DNA from: JAXJQF01 sp036311285
GTDB taxonomy: Bacteria; Pseudomonadota; Gammaproteobacteria; Enterobacterales; Succinivibrionaceae
Direction: 5' to 3'
DNA: 26,375 nt
Assembly: GCA_036311285.1 (NCBI GenBank)
Contig: JAXJQF010000045.1
Coordinates: forward strand, 1-26,375
The translations under genes were made by a program, and so were the position numbers. Under the pieces are notes generated by a model. It worked only from the letters and a program-made list of their open reading frames with translations. It was not told where the DNA came from and did not search any database. The first letter of the stretch is position 1, and every line of letters begins with the position of its first letter. Shown piece after piece: positions 1 to 7,654 of the stretch.

Positions 1-449
1 ACATACAATAATGGCCATACAAAGAACGTTGAAATACTTGACCATAATAAATCGTAATCTACAGTTAAAGCCCCAAATACATGCTCTAACCAGAACAATA
101 AAAAACAACCAACAAAGTTTATTGTTCCAACAACTATGGTTTTTTGAAATAAAGAATAATATTTAATACTTTCAAACTGACTTATTAACACCCATACCAT
201 AAATGAGTATATAATCGCGTGAACACCTAACGTGGAACCTAACAAGAAATCAAGGATAATTCCTGATATCCATCCAGTAAAGACACTAACTCTCTCTGGT
301 GCAACAATTGCCCAATATAACAATATTATTGCTAGATAGTTAGGTAAAAAACTTTCTATATATATAGGCATGCGAAATAAAGAAAGAAACAAGGCTACAA
401 CAATAGTAATCCAAATTACAATTATCTTGTTTGTAGATTTCATGCTCAT
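1..449 (-). CDS. mreD: Rod shape-determining protein MreD (partial, C-terminus beyond left edge)
   Basis: The frame is open from an ATG at 449 to the window edge, about 149 codons; the stop codon is not in the window. The start reads MSMKSTNKIIVIWIT and is followed by several hydrophobic segments. Family landmarks aligning with E. coli MreD are LLYW about residues 38-41, a P(E/H)RV..GxxxG stretch, a FLLGSTLGVHA segment, and a late FWLEH / SS..F.VWPLLY segment. MreD is a small polytopic inner-membrane protein that works with MreC, MreB, RodA and PBP2 in lateral-wall synthesis. It is the last gene of mreB-mreC-mreD, 20 bases after mreC. A second in-frame ATG lies at 443; neither has a strong ribosome site (GTGGT lies 7 bases before the first). 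Identification rests on sequence and position together. Confidence 0.9.
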   Translation of the reverse strand, partial: MSMKSTNKIIVIWITIVVALFLSLFRMPIYIESFLPNYLAIILLYWAIVAPERVSVFTGWISGIILDFLLGSTLGVHAIIYSFMVWVLISQFESIKYYSLFQKTIVVGTINFVGCFLLFWLEHVFGALTVDYDLLWSSISTFFVWPLLY

Positions 450-469
450 ATATTTACCACAACAACTAA

Positions 470-1360
470 CTATTTCTTATTATCACGATAAGTCTGTTTA
501 AACAATAAATTGATTTCATCAATATTCATTTGTTCTGACTTTGGAAGCCAAATTAACAACATATATCTTAATCTATCTAATGATGCTAGAGGCTGAACTT
601 TTATATCAGCAAATTGCATCCCCTCTTGCTTATCAAACATAACTACTCGGCCAACAGGATAACCTTTTGGGAACTTTCCACCTAAGCCTGACGATACCAA
701 TAAATCACCAACCTGGATATCTACATTTCGAGGCATATTAACTAAACTTAACTCGTTAACTACCCCCGTTCCTGATGCAATTGCACGAATACCATTACGC
801 ATTACAATAACTGGAATAGAATGGTTTTGATCTGTCAATAGTAATACTCTACTTGTATAATTAGCTATGGATGTTACCTGACCAATAACACCTTCTTCGT
901 TAATAACAGGTTGACCTTCATACACCCCATCTTCCTTTCCTCTATTAATAATAATAGTTTGAGAAAAAGAATTTGTATCAACCATCATTACTTCTGCACC
1001 TAACTTTCTGAAATCCTCTTTAATTGGAGAATTATTAAGATTTCTCAGTTCTTCATTATCCTTAATCAAACTGTCATATCTTAACAGATCTGTTCTAATT
1101 TCTCTTAGTTGTTGCTTTAGAAATGTATTTTCTTCATGCAGTTCTTCGTAGGTATAGAATCTATTAGAAACGTTTCTTGTAATAGAACTAGGAGCATCAA
1201 CAATATAATAAACTGGAGTCATCCAGCTTTCTACGTAAAATCTTACTGTTGAAAAATAAGAAAATTGAGCATCACATATTATCAAAACTAAAGACAAAAT
1301 CCCTACAATTAGAAATTTTATATTTACTGATATAGATGAATTGCTCAATTTATCTTTCAT
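470..1360 (-). CDS. mreC: Cell shape-determining protein MreC
   Basis: Protein of 296 aa, somewhat shorter than E. coli MreC (about 367), as is common where the C-terminal tail is short. Residues about 13-30 form one membrane segment. Residues about 70-110 are rich in E, L, K and Q in a heptad-like pattern, the usual MreC dimerising coiled coil. The remainder is the periplasmic beta-domain, with recognisable INRGKEDGVYEGQPV and VGDLLVSSGLGGKFPKGYPVG stretches. MreC links cytoplasmic MreB filaments through MreD to the periplasmic peptidoglycan synthases. It starts 20 bases after mreB and ends 20 bases before mreD, so the three are almost certainly co-transcribed. The ribosome site is weak, which suggests reliance on translation of mreB upstream. 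Confidence 0.95.
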   Translation of the reverse strand: MKDKLSNSSISVNIKFLIVGILSLVLIICDAQFSYFSTVRFYVESWMTPVYYIVDAPSSITRNVSNRFYTYEELHEENTFLKQQLREIRTDLLRYDSLIKDNEELRNLNNSPIKEDFRKLGAEVMMVDTNSFSQTIIINRGKEDGVYEGQPVINEEGVIGQVTSIANYTSRVLLLTDQNHSIPVIVMRNGIRAIASGTGVVNELSLVNMPRNVDIQVGDLLVSSGLGGKFPKGYPVGRVVMFDKQEGMQFADIKVQPLASLDRLRYMLLIWLPKSEQMNIDEINLLFKQTYRDNKK

Positions 1361-1380
1361 ATTATTTATGCACTATTAAA

Positions 1381-2445
1381 TTATTGATCAAATAATGCAA
1401 CACCTTCGTTATCGTAAATTTCTAACGCTTGACCACCACCTCTAGCAACACAAACTAAAGGATCTTCAGCGATTCTTACAGGAACTAAGGTTTCTTGTGC
1501 GATTACCTTATCAATATTTCTTAATAAAGCACCACCACCTGTGATTACCATACCTTCATTTGAAATATCAGCAGATGATTCAGGAGGAGTGTTGTTTAAC
1601 CCCTTCTTAACAGCTAAAATAATTTCATCAATCGGGTTCTTTAACGCTTCTTTTATTTCAGTAGAAGTAATAACAATAGAACGAGGAGCTTGTTCGATGA
1701 TGCTATAACCACTAACTTCCATTGTTCTTACTTCGTCACCTTCATCTTCGTAAGCACAACCAATTTCAATTTTAATCTTTTCAGCTGTTACCTCACCAAT
1801 CTTTAAGCGATGCTTTTCCTGAATATAATTTACGATAGATTCATCAAACTTATCGCCACCAACCTTTACAGAATTAGCATAAACAATATCACCTAAAGAA
1901 ATAATAGCAACTTCTGTTGTGCCGCCACCGATATCAATTACCATTGATCCCTTTGGTTCTCTTACAGGTAAGCCTGCCCCTATTGCTGCTGCCATCGGTT
2001 CAGTAATAATAAATACGTCTCTAGCACCAGAACGTAATACTGAGTTCTTTATAGCATTTCTTTCAACAGGAGTTGAGCCGTGAGGAACACAAACTAAAAC
2101 TCTTGGTGCACCCTTTAGAAAACCCAATAACTTATTTGAACTGAAGAATATTCTTTTCATATACTCTTCGAGCATTTTCTCTGTATATTGACAATCTGCA
2201 ATTACACCATCTTTCATTGGTCTAACAACTTTAATATTCTTTGGAGCCTTACCTAACATAAGTTTTGCTTGAGACCCAACAGCAATTGTACCAGTTGCGT
2301 TTCTACGACCATGCTCATTATTTACTGCCACTACAGATGGCTCATTAAGAACAATACCTTTTGATTGAACATAAATTAAAGTGTTCGCTGTCCCAAGGTC
2401 TATGGAAAGATCATTTGTAAATAGACCTCTAAATTTTTTTAACAT
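1381..2445 (-). CDS. mreB: Rod shape-determining actin-like ATPase MreB
   Basis: Protein of 354 aa (E. coli 347). Nucleotide-binding signatures of the actin/Hsp70 fold are clear: the phosphate-1 loop IDLGTANT near residues 15-22, the phosphate-2 motif VIDIGGGTTEVA near 170, and the adenosine motif VITGGGALLRN near 300. EPMAAAIGAGLPV is the standard MreB segment before phosphate-2. MreB polymerises on the inner face of the membrane and directs lateral peptidoglycan synthesis through MreC and MreD. It is the first gene of the mre operon. Its start is preceded by a GGATAAAAAGAA purine stretch, and it has a 188-base upstream gap that should carry its own promoter. The amphipathic N-terminus (MLKKFRGLF) fits membrane binding in gammaproteobacterial MreB. 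Confidence 0.98.
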   Translation of the reverse strand: MLKKFRGLFTNDLSIDLGTANTLIYVQSKGIVLNEPSVVAVNNEHGRRNATGTIAVGSQAKLMLGKAPKNIKVVRPMKDGVIADCQYTEKMLEEYMKRIFFSSNKLLGFLKGAPRVLVCVPHGSTPVERNAIKNSVLRSGARDVFIITEPMAAAIGAGLPVREPKGSMVIDIGGGTTEVAIISLGDIVYANSVKVGGDKFDESIVNYIQEKHRLKIGEVTAEKIKIEIGCAYEDEGDEVRTMEVSGYSIIEQAPRSIVITSTEIKEALKNPIDEIILAVKKGLNNTPPESSADISNEGMVITGGGALLRNIDKVIAQETLVPVRIAEDPLVCVARGGGQALEIYDNEGVALFDQ

Positions 2446-2535
2446 TTCTTTTTATCCGAAAATAATAATTGATTATATATAAAATGACCAAAACAGATTT
2501 GTCATAAATCTAGTTTACTTTTATTAACTTCAAGA

Positions 2536-2541
2536 ATTATA
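2536..2541 (-). promoter_or_regulatory. Candidate -10 element of an mreB promoter
   Basis: A perfect TATAAT reads on the minus strand here, inside the 188-base gap between mshP and mreB. The predicted transcript start is near 2529, leaving a leader of about 80 bases. No good -35 hexamer lies 16-18 bases upstream, and a second TATAAT at 2472-2477 on the same strand is an alternative. In sequence this AT-rich such matches arise by chance, so this is only a candidate. Confidence 0.3.
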
Positions 2542-2580
2542 TCACATATAATTTTTTTAAATTAACACTTTACTTAATAA

Positions 2581-2598
2581 AAATGATCTAAATCATTT
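2581..2598. promoter_or_regulatory. Perfect inverted repeat resembling an FNR-type operator
   Basis: AAATGAT-CTAA-ATCATTT is a perfect 7+7 palindrome with a four-base spacer. It contains TGAT-N4-ATCA, the core of the FNR/Anr half-site pair (consensus TTGAT-N4-ATCAA). Its centre lies about 60.5 bases before the transcript start predicted from TATAAT at 2536-2541, close to the -61.5 position typical of class I activation. Alternatively it is a weak end-of-operon hairpin for the msh genes: on the minus strand it is followed by TTATT, but the stem has only one G-C pair. The repeat is seen; its function is inferred. Confidence 0.3.
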
Positions 2599-2633
2599 CA
2601 TTACATTATATAAATATAAAAATTGACAATATT

Positions 2634-3197
2634 TTAATCTGTAACTGTTAAAATTCGTCTACGTTTTATTTGATATGTAGGACTATCAATGTTCAATGTT
2701 TCTATAAAAGGAACATCACATGTAGCTTCAGAGACGATGGTATATACATAACCATCAGTATCTGTTGAATTCATTTTTTTTAATTTTGGTTCAATAGATA
2801 ATTCAGAAATATAACAACCATCTCGTACACCATTACATAATGGGTCATTTTCAATGTGCGCCCTATTCTTACATGCTTCAATATCTATAATATTTTTTTT
2901 CCCTAGGTTTTCTCCACTTTGTCCCCATAAATTTTTCCAATTAGTTTGTTCATAGGAACTAGAGTAACAAGCAGCGGATGTACATTGCTGTAAAGGAAAC
3001 AAATAAGACATAGCATATTCCGAACCTGTATATGCAACAGTCTCTGCATGAAAGGCAAGAAAGTTATTCACTTTGATTTGATTATTTGATTGATACATCT
3101 GTGCTAATACAGCTAACATTACTGAAAATGTAATTATAATAAAAACAGCTGTTAATAACATTGAACCTTTTTGATAACATAAGACACTATTTCTCAT
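2634..3197 (-). CDS. mshP: MSHA minor pilin-like protein MshP
   Basis: Protein of 187 aa with a short leader ending in KG at residues 11-12, followed by a hydrophobic helix (SMLLTAVFIIITFSVML). The usual FTLIE motif is absent and there is no Glu at +5. That form is typical of PilX/MshP-type minor pilins, which open G-(S/V)-x-L-(I/L). The rest is a globular domain with at least seven cysteines, probably disulfide-bonded outside the inner membrane. It is the last gene of the msh operon and its start overlaps the end of mshO by 11 bases. In Vibrio, mshP is followed by mshQ; here the next gene is mreB. The call depends strongly on gene order, because sequence conservation in this family is low. 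Confidence 0.65.
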   Translation of the reverse strand: MRNSVLCYQKGSMLLTAVFIIITFSVMLAVLAQMYQSNNQIKVNNFLAFHAETVAYTGSEYAMSYLFPLQQCTSAACYSSSYEQTNWKNLWGQSGENLGKKNIIDIEACKNRAHIENDPLCNGVRDGCYISELSIEPKLKKMNSTDTDGYVYTIVSEATCDVPFIETLNIDSPTYQIKRRRILTVTD

Positions 3198-4035
3198 AAT
3201 TTAGGGCCTCTATGTAATATTTAACCGCCATAATTTGCTCTTGACATGTAGATACAATATCAACATTTACAGAATTAGAATTACTTTTATCACTGCCACT
3301 ATCAACACTAAATTTTAAAGCCTTTACTTTAATTGAACCGTACGAATTCTCCGAGCTACCTAAATTTATCTTCCCGTTTACATTGCCCTCGGTATACACT
3401 AATTCATAGAATTTATTTACATAATATGATCTGTAGGATGAATCATTTATTAAATAAAATGTATTTCGATATAAAAACGCCATCGGAATACTACTTCCAT
3501 CTAGAGTTATATAATAATCACCATTACCTAAATCATTTAAACTCTTTATTTTCAACTTCTCAAGCTTTCGACTTAAAGTAACCACTCCTACGTAACCAGA
3601 CCTAATATCATCAACTAAAGTTCTACCGTATAATTTTTGATAATTTTGTTTATGAAAATCAGATATTGAAAAATAAAATTTTCTGTCATTATTGTTCAAT
3701 AAAGCGAATGGATTATCGGAATTGTCAATATCAAATATTTGTTTATTGGTAATATTTAAAACATGAAAAGGGACTACAAAATCAAGTTTGTTACTATAAA
3801 CGTTACAATCAGAACAACTGTCTGTTATTGTTAATTGATAAGGGATAGACAATGATATATCTTTCTTTAATCTCGTTATAGTGTTATTAGAAAAGGAGGA
3901 AACCTCAGCTCTCCCCAAAGACTCCATATAAAACAAAGTTCCATTTGAAATAAAAGTAAGTACCATTGTTGATGTTATACCTAACAACACCATTGTTACA
4001 ACTAATTCAACTAAGGTAAAAGCTTTTTGTTTCAT
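3187..4035 (-). CDS. mshO: MSHA minor prepilin MshO
   Basis: Protein of 282 aa with a type III/IV prepilin start, MKQKA-FTLVELVVTMVLLG, so Glu lies at +5 of the predicted mature protein. The residue before the cleavage point is Ala (codon GCT), not the near-invariant Gly. A long hydrophobic N-terminal helix is followed by a soluble domain with a C-x-x-C pair (DSCSDC) around residue 72 and a late cysteine (STCQEQ), as in larger PilW/GspJ-like minor pilins. The start codon shares one base with the mshD stop (TGATG), so translation is probably coupled. MshO is thought to belong to a minor-pilin complex that primes or tips the pilus. Position between mshD and mshP matches the standard operon. Confidence 0.75.
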   Translation of the reverse strand: MKQKAFTLVELVVTMVLLGITSTMVLTFISNGTLFYMESLGRAEVSSFSNNTITRLKKDISLSIPYQLTITDSCSDCNVYSNKLDFVVPFHVLNITNKQIFDIDNSDNPFALLNNNDRKFYFSISDFHKQNYQKLYGRTLVDDIRSGYVGVVTLSRKLEKLKIKSLNDLGNGDYYITLDGSSIPMAFLYRNTFYLINDSSYRSYYVNKFYELVYTEGNVNGKINLGSSENSYGSIKVKALKFSVDSGSDKSNSNSVNVDIVSTCQEQIMAVKYYIEALNYEK

Positions 4036-4766
4036 CAGTAATTACCTTTAAGAAATGAAAATTCCATCACTTGTTCACTAGGATCGATAACAAATAATTT
4101 TACTTTCTTAAATTCGATACTTGCATATGTATATGGTTCAACCTCTATCTTTACATAAAAATGCTTATATTGAGCATCAGAGTAAGTCAATTCATTGTCA
4201 TCCTCTAATCTACTTATTAGTTGAGAGAAAGCATCACCTGATGAAGAATCAAATTGACTTAAAAAGAAACTTGCTTCAATCATACAGTAACTACTGTCAG
4301 TACAAAAATTGACATTATTAGAGCAATAGTTTGTTTTTATAGAAGAATTAGAGCATATTTTCTTCGTATCAAAATCATCTACATCGTTATATATGATAGA
4401 AGACAACTGATTTTTTTCCGACCCAATAATTGAACCATTGATCATACTTGTAATATCATCAGGACCAAACTTATCTACTGCTGTACAATCTGAATTACAA
4501 ATTAATTCTCCAGCCTTAGAATAAATCACTTCACCACATCGACATTGTCCGCCATTATGGTCGCTCTGCTCGTCATAACTTACTTGCTTTAATTTATAAA
4601 ACAGATCAGAAACAATAAAATTTGCTTTAGTCTCAAATAAAGGGTCAACCGTATTCTTAGTAAACATAAACATCATTGGCACTATCGTTACAGTCACAAT
4701 TGAAATAACAACAATGCCAAGAACAACTTCTAATAAAGTAAAACCTTTTCCTTTTTTTATTTCCAT
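4035..4766 (-). CDS. mshD: MSHA minor prepilin MshD
   Basis: Protein of 243 aa. The prepilin processing site is MEIKKGKG-FTLLEVVLGIVVI, with Gly before the cut and Glu at +5. The following stretch VDPLFETKANFIVSDLFYKLKQVSYDEQSD matches the VDP....A..L..SLL..I....FDENSD signature I know from MshD. A cysteine-rich patch near residues 74-95 (CRCGE, ICNSDC) and further cysteine pairs suggest disulfides in the mature domain. The start has a strong ribosome site, AAGGAGC 7 bases before the ATG, the best in this part of the operon, although the gene overlaps the end of mshC by 10 bases. Role: minor pilin in pilus assembly. Confidence 0.8.
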   Translation of the reverse strand: MEIKKGKGFTLLEVVLGIVVISIVTVTIVPMMFMFTKNTVDPLFETKANFIVSDLFYKLKQVSYDEQSDHNGGQCRCGEVIYSKAGELICNSDCTAVDKFGPDDITSMINGSIIGSEKNQLSSIIYNDVDDFDTKKICSNSSIKTNYCSNNVNFCTDSSYCMIEASFFLSQFDSSSGDAFSQLISRLEDDNELTYSDAQYKHFYVKIEVEPYTYASIEFKKVKLFVIDPSEQVMEFSFLKGNY

Positions 4767-5185
4767 AATATAGCTCCTTCTGTATTTACTGACACATTAC
4801 ACGAAGCTAAATTACTAATAAAAGAAAAATCTCCCCCCGTACTCTTCACATCATTGTACTGCCCCAAACGATTAAAAATGATCTGTACGTCTTTATCAGA
4901 AATTACATTAGCAACTATTTTTGATGAAATCCATTTACTAGGATCAGAACAATTACTTTCTTGACAATAACCATAATAACCACTTTTTTTTACAATAAAA
5001 AAAATATCGCTATCAACTCCTTGATTTATATTAAAATTTTTAACTAAATTTAAGGTAATTACAGCATCCTTACATGCGTGAATTTCTTCATCATTTGATG
5101 AACTTATTTTTACAGCGGCAGTTACTGATAAAATACCTATCAAGATAATTACAGTAACTAATTCTACTAATGTAAATCCACGCAT
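4757..5185 (-). CDS. mshC: MSHA minor prepilin MshC
   Basis: Protein of 142 aa with the prepilin motif MRG-FTLVELVTVIILIGILSVTAA. Gly precedes the cut, Glu is at +5, and the leader is only three residues. Four cysteines (two in YCQESNCSD, one near residue 37, one near 128) could form two disulfides. The ribosome site TGGAGAT stands 6 bases before this ATG, so the very short leader is probably real rather than a wrong start. The gene lies 14 bases after the preceding prepilin gene and overlaps mshD by 10 bases. Gene order (pilin, mshC, mshD) and the GFTLVEL..V..L.GILSVTA start support MshC. The C-terminal domain is divergent, so another minor pilin name is possible. Confidence 0.65.
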   Translation of the reverse strand: MRGFTLVELVTVIILIGILSVTAAVKISSSNDEEIHACKDAVITLNLVKNFNINQGVDSDIFFIVKKSGYYGYCQESNCSDPSKWISSKIVANVISDKDVQIIFNRLGQYNDVKSTGGDFSFISNLASCNVSVNTEGAILWK

Positions 5186-5199
5186 ACATTATCTCCAAA

Positions 5200-5880
5200 C
5201 TAATTCACTATATTTATGTTTGGAGTTACTAAACCAAGTGCAGGGATATAACTAAAACTCATATACTTTGAAGTTGTATTATTAGGATCTACATATTCTC
5301 CATCATTTCCCTTTTCTAGAGATAAAATTAAATAATAATGACAAATTCCATAATCTGAGATTATGCTATTATTAACTGACCCCATAGAGTATGAGATGAA
5401 ATACTTATAGTCATTACCTGAAGCTAAATCTGACTTATTAATTGTTGCTTTTGGAGGGTTTTGAAGCATCTTGTTCCAAATATCTAAACAATTGTTAGCA
5501 TTTAAAGGTACTGAATATCTATTTGCAGTTTCACTAGTAAGAGAAGATGAACCCCCACTTGCTGCAACTGCAGCTATTGGATAACCGACACTCATTGAAC
5601 CATCATTGATTTTAGTAACTGTAGGAGTTGTTAAATAGAATCTTGTACCATCATAAAGAATACTATTTACACCATTTTCTTTCGGTCTCCCTTTTGCTTC
5701 CCATTGAGCTCTTACAAGTAAAACTCCTGTAGCAAAGTTTCCTGCAACGCCTTCTACACTCGCTCTCTTCGCTTCCTCTGTAACATCCAAAAATCGAGGT
5801 AAAGCTGTAGCAGCCAATATACCTAAGATAACAATTACAATTATCAATTCAATTAAAGTAAAACCTTTATTCACTTTCAT
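5200..5880 (-). CDS. mshB: MSHA type IV prepilin (MshB-like; only pilin at the MshA/MshB position)
   Basis: Protein of 226 aa with a textbook prepilin start MKVNKG-FTLIELIIVIVILGILAATALPRFL (Gly before the cut, Glu at +5). The helix continues into EEAKRASVEGVAGNFATGV, followed by LVRAQWEAKGRP, which I associate with MshB rather than MshA. A disulfide is likely between NC near residue 137 and GIC near 187. The ribosome site is AGGTG, 10 bases before the ATG. In Vibrio two consecutive pilin genes, mshB and mshA, lie between mshF and mshC; here there is one. It may act as the major subunit, or the true major pilin may be encoded elsewhere. Family assignment is secure; MshA versus MshB is not. 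Confidence 0.7.
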   Translation of the reverse strand: MKVNKGFTLIELIIVIVILGILAATALPRFLDVTEEAKRASVEGVAGNFATGVLLVRAQWEAKGRPKENGVNSILYDGTRFYLTTPTVTKINDGSMSVGYPIAAVAASGGSSSLTSETANRYSVPLNANNCLDIWNKMLQNPPKATINKSDLASGNDYKYFISYSMGSVNNSIISDYGICHYYLILSLEKGNDGEYVDPNNTTSKYMSFSYIPALGLVTPNINIVN

Positions 5881-5893
5881 AATCTAATCACAC

Positions 5894-6415
5894 CTAATTA
5901 AGTTCAACAGTACCATCAGAGTAATTGTATTCTGCAGTTACCGATTCAATTTTATATATACATTTAGTTTGATAGCGATTGTGTAATATATTCATATTCT
6001 TAATCACTATATTATTCTTATCTCTTAAAATGTAACTCCATAAATTAGCACATCCTTCACCATTTATATTTTCTCCACCAATCTTATAAGGCCAACCATT
6101 TGAAGACATATAAAAGTAAATTTTATTTATACTATCTTTAGATTCTACGTCTTGTTGCAATCCTGTTCTTTTATCTAAACGAACAATTTGTCCCTTTCCA
6201 TCGTTTATCCAAATATTATGAACTAACAACACTCGTTCACTAAAAATAGAAACTTGTGCCTTAAACGTTATTTCTAACGCTTTAATACTTTGAGGCAAAA
6301 AATAATTCTTCAAAAGAACCATTGTCAATACTAACAATAAAATTATTAAAATGATTTTATGTAATATGTACATAAACTTTTTATTAACATTGTCATTATG
6401 AACACTATATGCCAC
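5894..6415 (-). CDS. mshF: MSHA biogenesis protein MshF (pilin-like, no processing motif)
   Basis: Protein of 173 aa with one membrane segment (about residues 15-36, IILIILLLVLTMVLL) and a soluble domain. The start is GTG at 6415, with AAGG 7 bases upstream; the only in-frame ATG nearby (codon 15) falls at the membrane segment and has no better site. The gene begins 3 bases after mshG and ends 13 bases before the pilin gene, where mshF is expected. The soluble part shows landmarks shared with that pilin: VLLVHNIWINDGKG against VLLVRAQWEAKGRP, GWPYKIGG against GYPI, GCANLWSYIL against NCLDIWNKML, and a later C-x-Y. It lacks a prepilin cleavage motif. The exact role of MshF is not well established. 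Confidence 0.65.
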   Translation of the reverse strand: MAYSVHNDNVNKKFMYILHKIILIILLLVLTMVLLKNYFLPQSIKALEITFKAQVSIFSERVLLVHNIWINDGKGQIVRLDKRTGLQQDVESKDSINKIYFYMSSNGWPYKIGGENINGEGCANLWSYILRDKNNIVIKNMNILHNRYQTKCIYKIESVTAEYNYSDGTVELN

Positions 6416-6418
6416 GTA

Positions 6419-7654
6419 CTAACCTTTTCCTTGCATTGCTCCGTACATATCCCACATTGGAGTAAATATCCCTAAAGCAAGAACGCCAACCATTAAAGCA
6501 ACAATAACTAACAATAACGGCTCAATCTTTGCTGTTAAGGACTTTAAGTCATAATCAACCTCTCTTTCATAATGGGTAGCAGCCTCAATTAATAACTCGT
6601 CCACTCTACCTGTTTCATCACCAACAGCAAACATTTGAAGAACTAAAGGTGTAAACATCTTACTTTGAGTTGTTACGACTGACAGAGGATTACCCTGTTC
6701 AATTTGCTTTCTCATATCAAGAACTCTAGTTTCCAAATACTTATTATCAATAGCTTCTGCAACTAACGTAAGAGCCAAATTTAGCTGAACTCCTGATTGA
6801 AGCATTAAAGAAAAGCTTCGACAAAATCTGCCAAGTAAAGCTTGTTGAATAATTTTTCCCATCACAGGTAGTTTAAGTTTATATTTATCCCATATTCTAC
6901 GATTTTCATCCTTTCGTAGTAGATATTTAATTAAAAACGGTAAAGCTATACCACCTGCGAGCATCCAAGGCCAATAAGACACAAAAAAATTAGAAGTTGA
7001 AATTAATATTCTAGTAGTTAAAGGCAATTCAACCCCAAACTTAGAAAACATTTGGGTAAAAACAGGAATTACAAAAATATTTAGAACAACCATTGCAGCA
7101 AAAATGAACAAAATAACCAATATAGGATATCTCATTGCACTAGATATACGTTTTCTTGTTTCTAACTCTAAAGAGAAATAATCTGCTAATTGATTAAACG
7201 ACTCTTCCAACTTACCTGTGTTTTCGCCTACATTGATCATTGCTACAAAAAGCGAATTATAAATTTTAGATTGTTCTTGCATTGATTGAGTAAGCGACTT
7301 ACCACCAATCAAATCCTTGTTCAACTTTAGTAATGATTTTTTTAAACCATAATGTTCTGTTGAATCTGCTAAACCGCTAATTGCACGAATAATAGGAACG
7401 CCAGCTCTAGATAAAGAATACATCTGACGACAAAGCATTACTAACTCTGTTAAACCAACCTTGCTATTAAATATTTCATCAAAATTTAATTCAAAATTTG
7501 AGTCAAGGGAACGTTTACTCCCCTTCTTAATTTCAATAGGAGTATATCCCTTGGCAATAATTTCATTTAAAGCGTCTGATTCATTAGTAGCCTCAACTTC
7601 TCCGTTAATATAATTACCACTTATATCTTTAGCTTTATATTTAAACTTAGCCAT
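6419..7654 (-). CDS. mshG: MSHA inner-membrane platform protein MshG (GspF/PilC family)
   Basis: Protein of 411 aa, the normal length for the GspF/PilC family. The N-terminal segment MAKFKYKAKDISGNYINGEVEA is the family's usual opening. Two homologous cytoplasmic domains follow (first about residues 68-170 with CRQMYSLSRAGVPI and GENTGKLEE; second about 272-375 with GRFCRSFSLMLQSGVQL and GDETGRVDE). Membrane segments lie near 175-197, 226-245 and 376-398. MshG sits in the inner membrane, where the MshE ATPase is thought to act on it to insert pilin subunits. The start shares one base with the mshE stop (TAATG), so the ATPase and platform are translationally coupled. Confidence 0.93.
   Translation of the reverse strand: MAKFKYKAKDISGNYINGEVEATNESDALNEIIAKGYTPIEIKKGSKRSLDSNFELNFDEIFNSKVGLTELVMLCRQMYSLSRAGVPIIRAISGLADSTEHYGLKKSLLKLNKDLIGGKSLTQSMQEQSKIYNSLFVAMINVGENTGKLEESFNQLADYFSLELETRKRISSAMRYPILVILFIFAAMVVLNIFVIPVFTQMFSKFGVELPLTTRILISTSNFFVSYWPWMLAGGIALPFLIKYLLRKDENRRIWDKYKLKLPVMGKIIQQALLGRFCRSFSLMLQSGVQLNLALTLVAEAIDNKYLETRVLDMRKQIEQGNPLSVVTTQSKMFTPLVLQMFAVGDETGRVDELLIEAATHYEREVDYDLKSLTAKIEPLLLVIVALMVGVLALGIFTPMWDMYGAMQGKG

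Noticed and set aside
2623..2651. Plus-strand TTGACA with a possible -10 near the mshP 3' end (antisense promoter)
   Set aside because: The -35 is perfect, but the best -10 at 17 bases is only TGTTAA and it would transcribe antisense to the msh operon with no gene to serve.
3333..3581. Plus-strand frame of 82 codons opposite mshO
   Set aside because: It lies wholly inside a well-supported minus-strand pilin gene, has no ribosome site or recognisable product, and its composition is that of a reverse-complement shadow.
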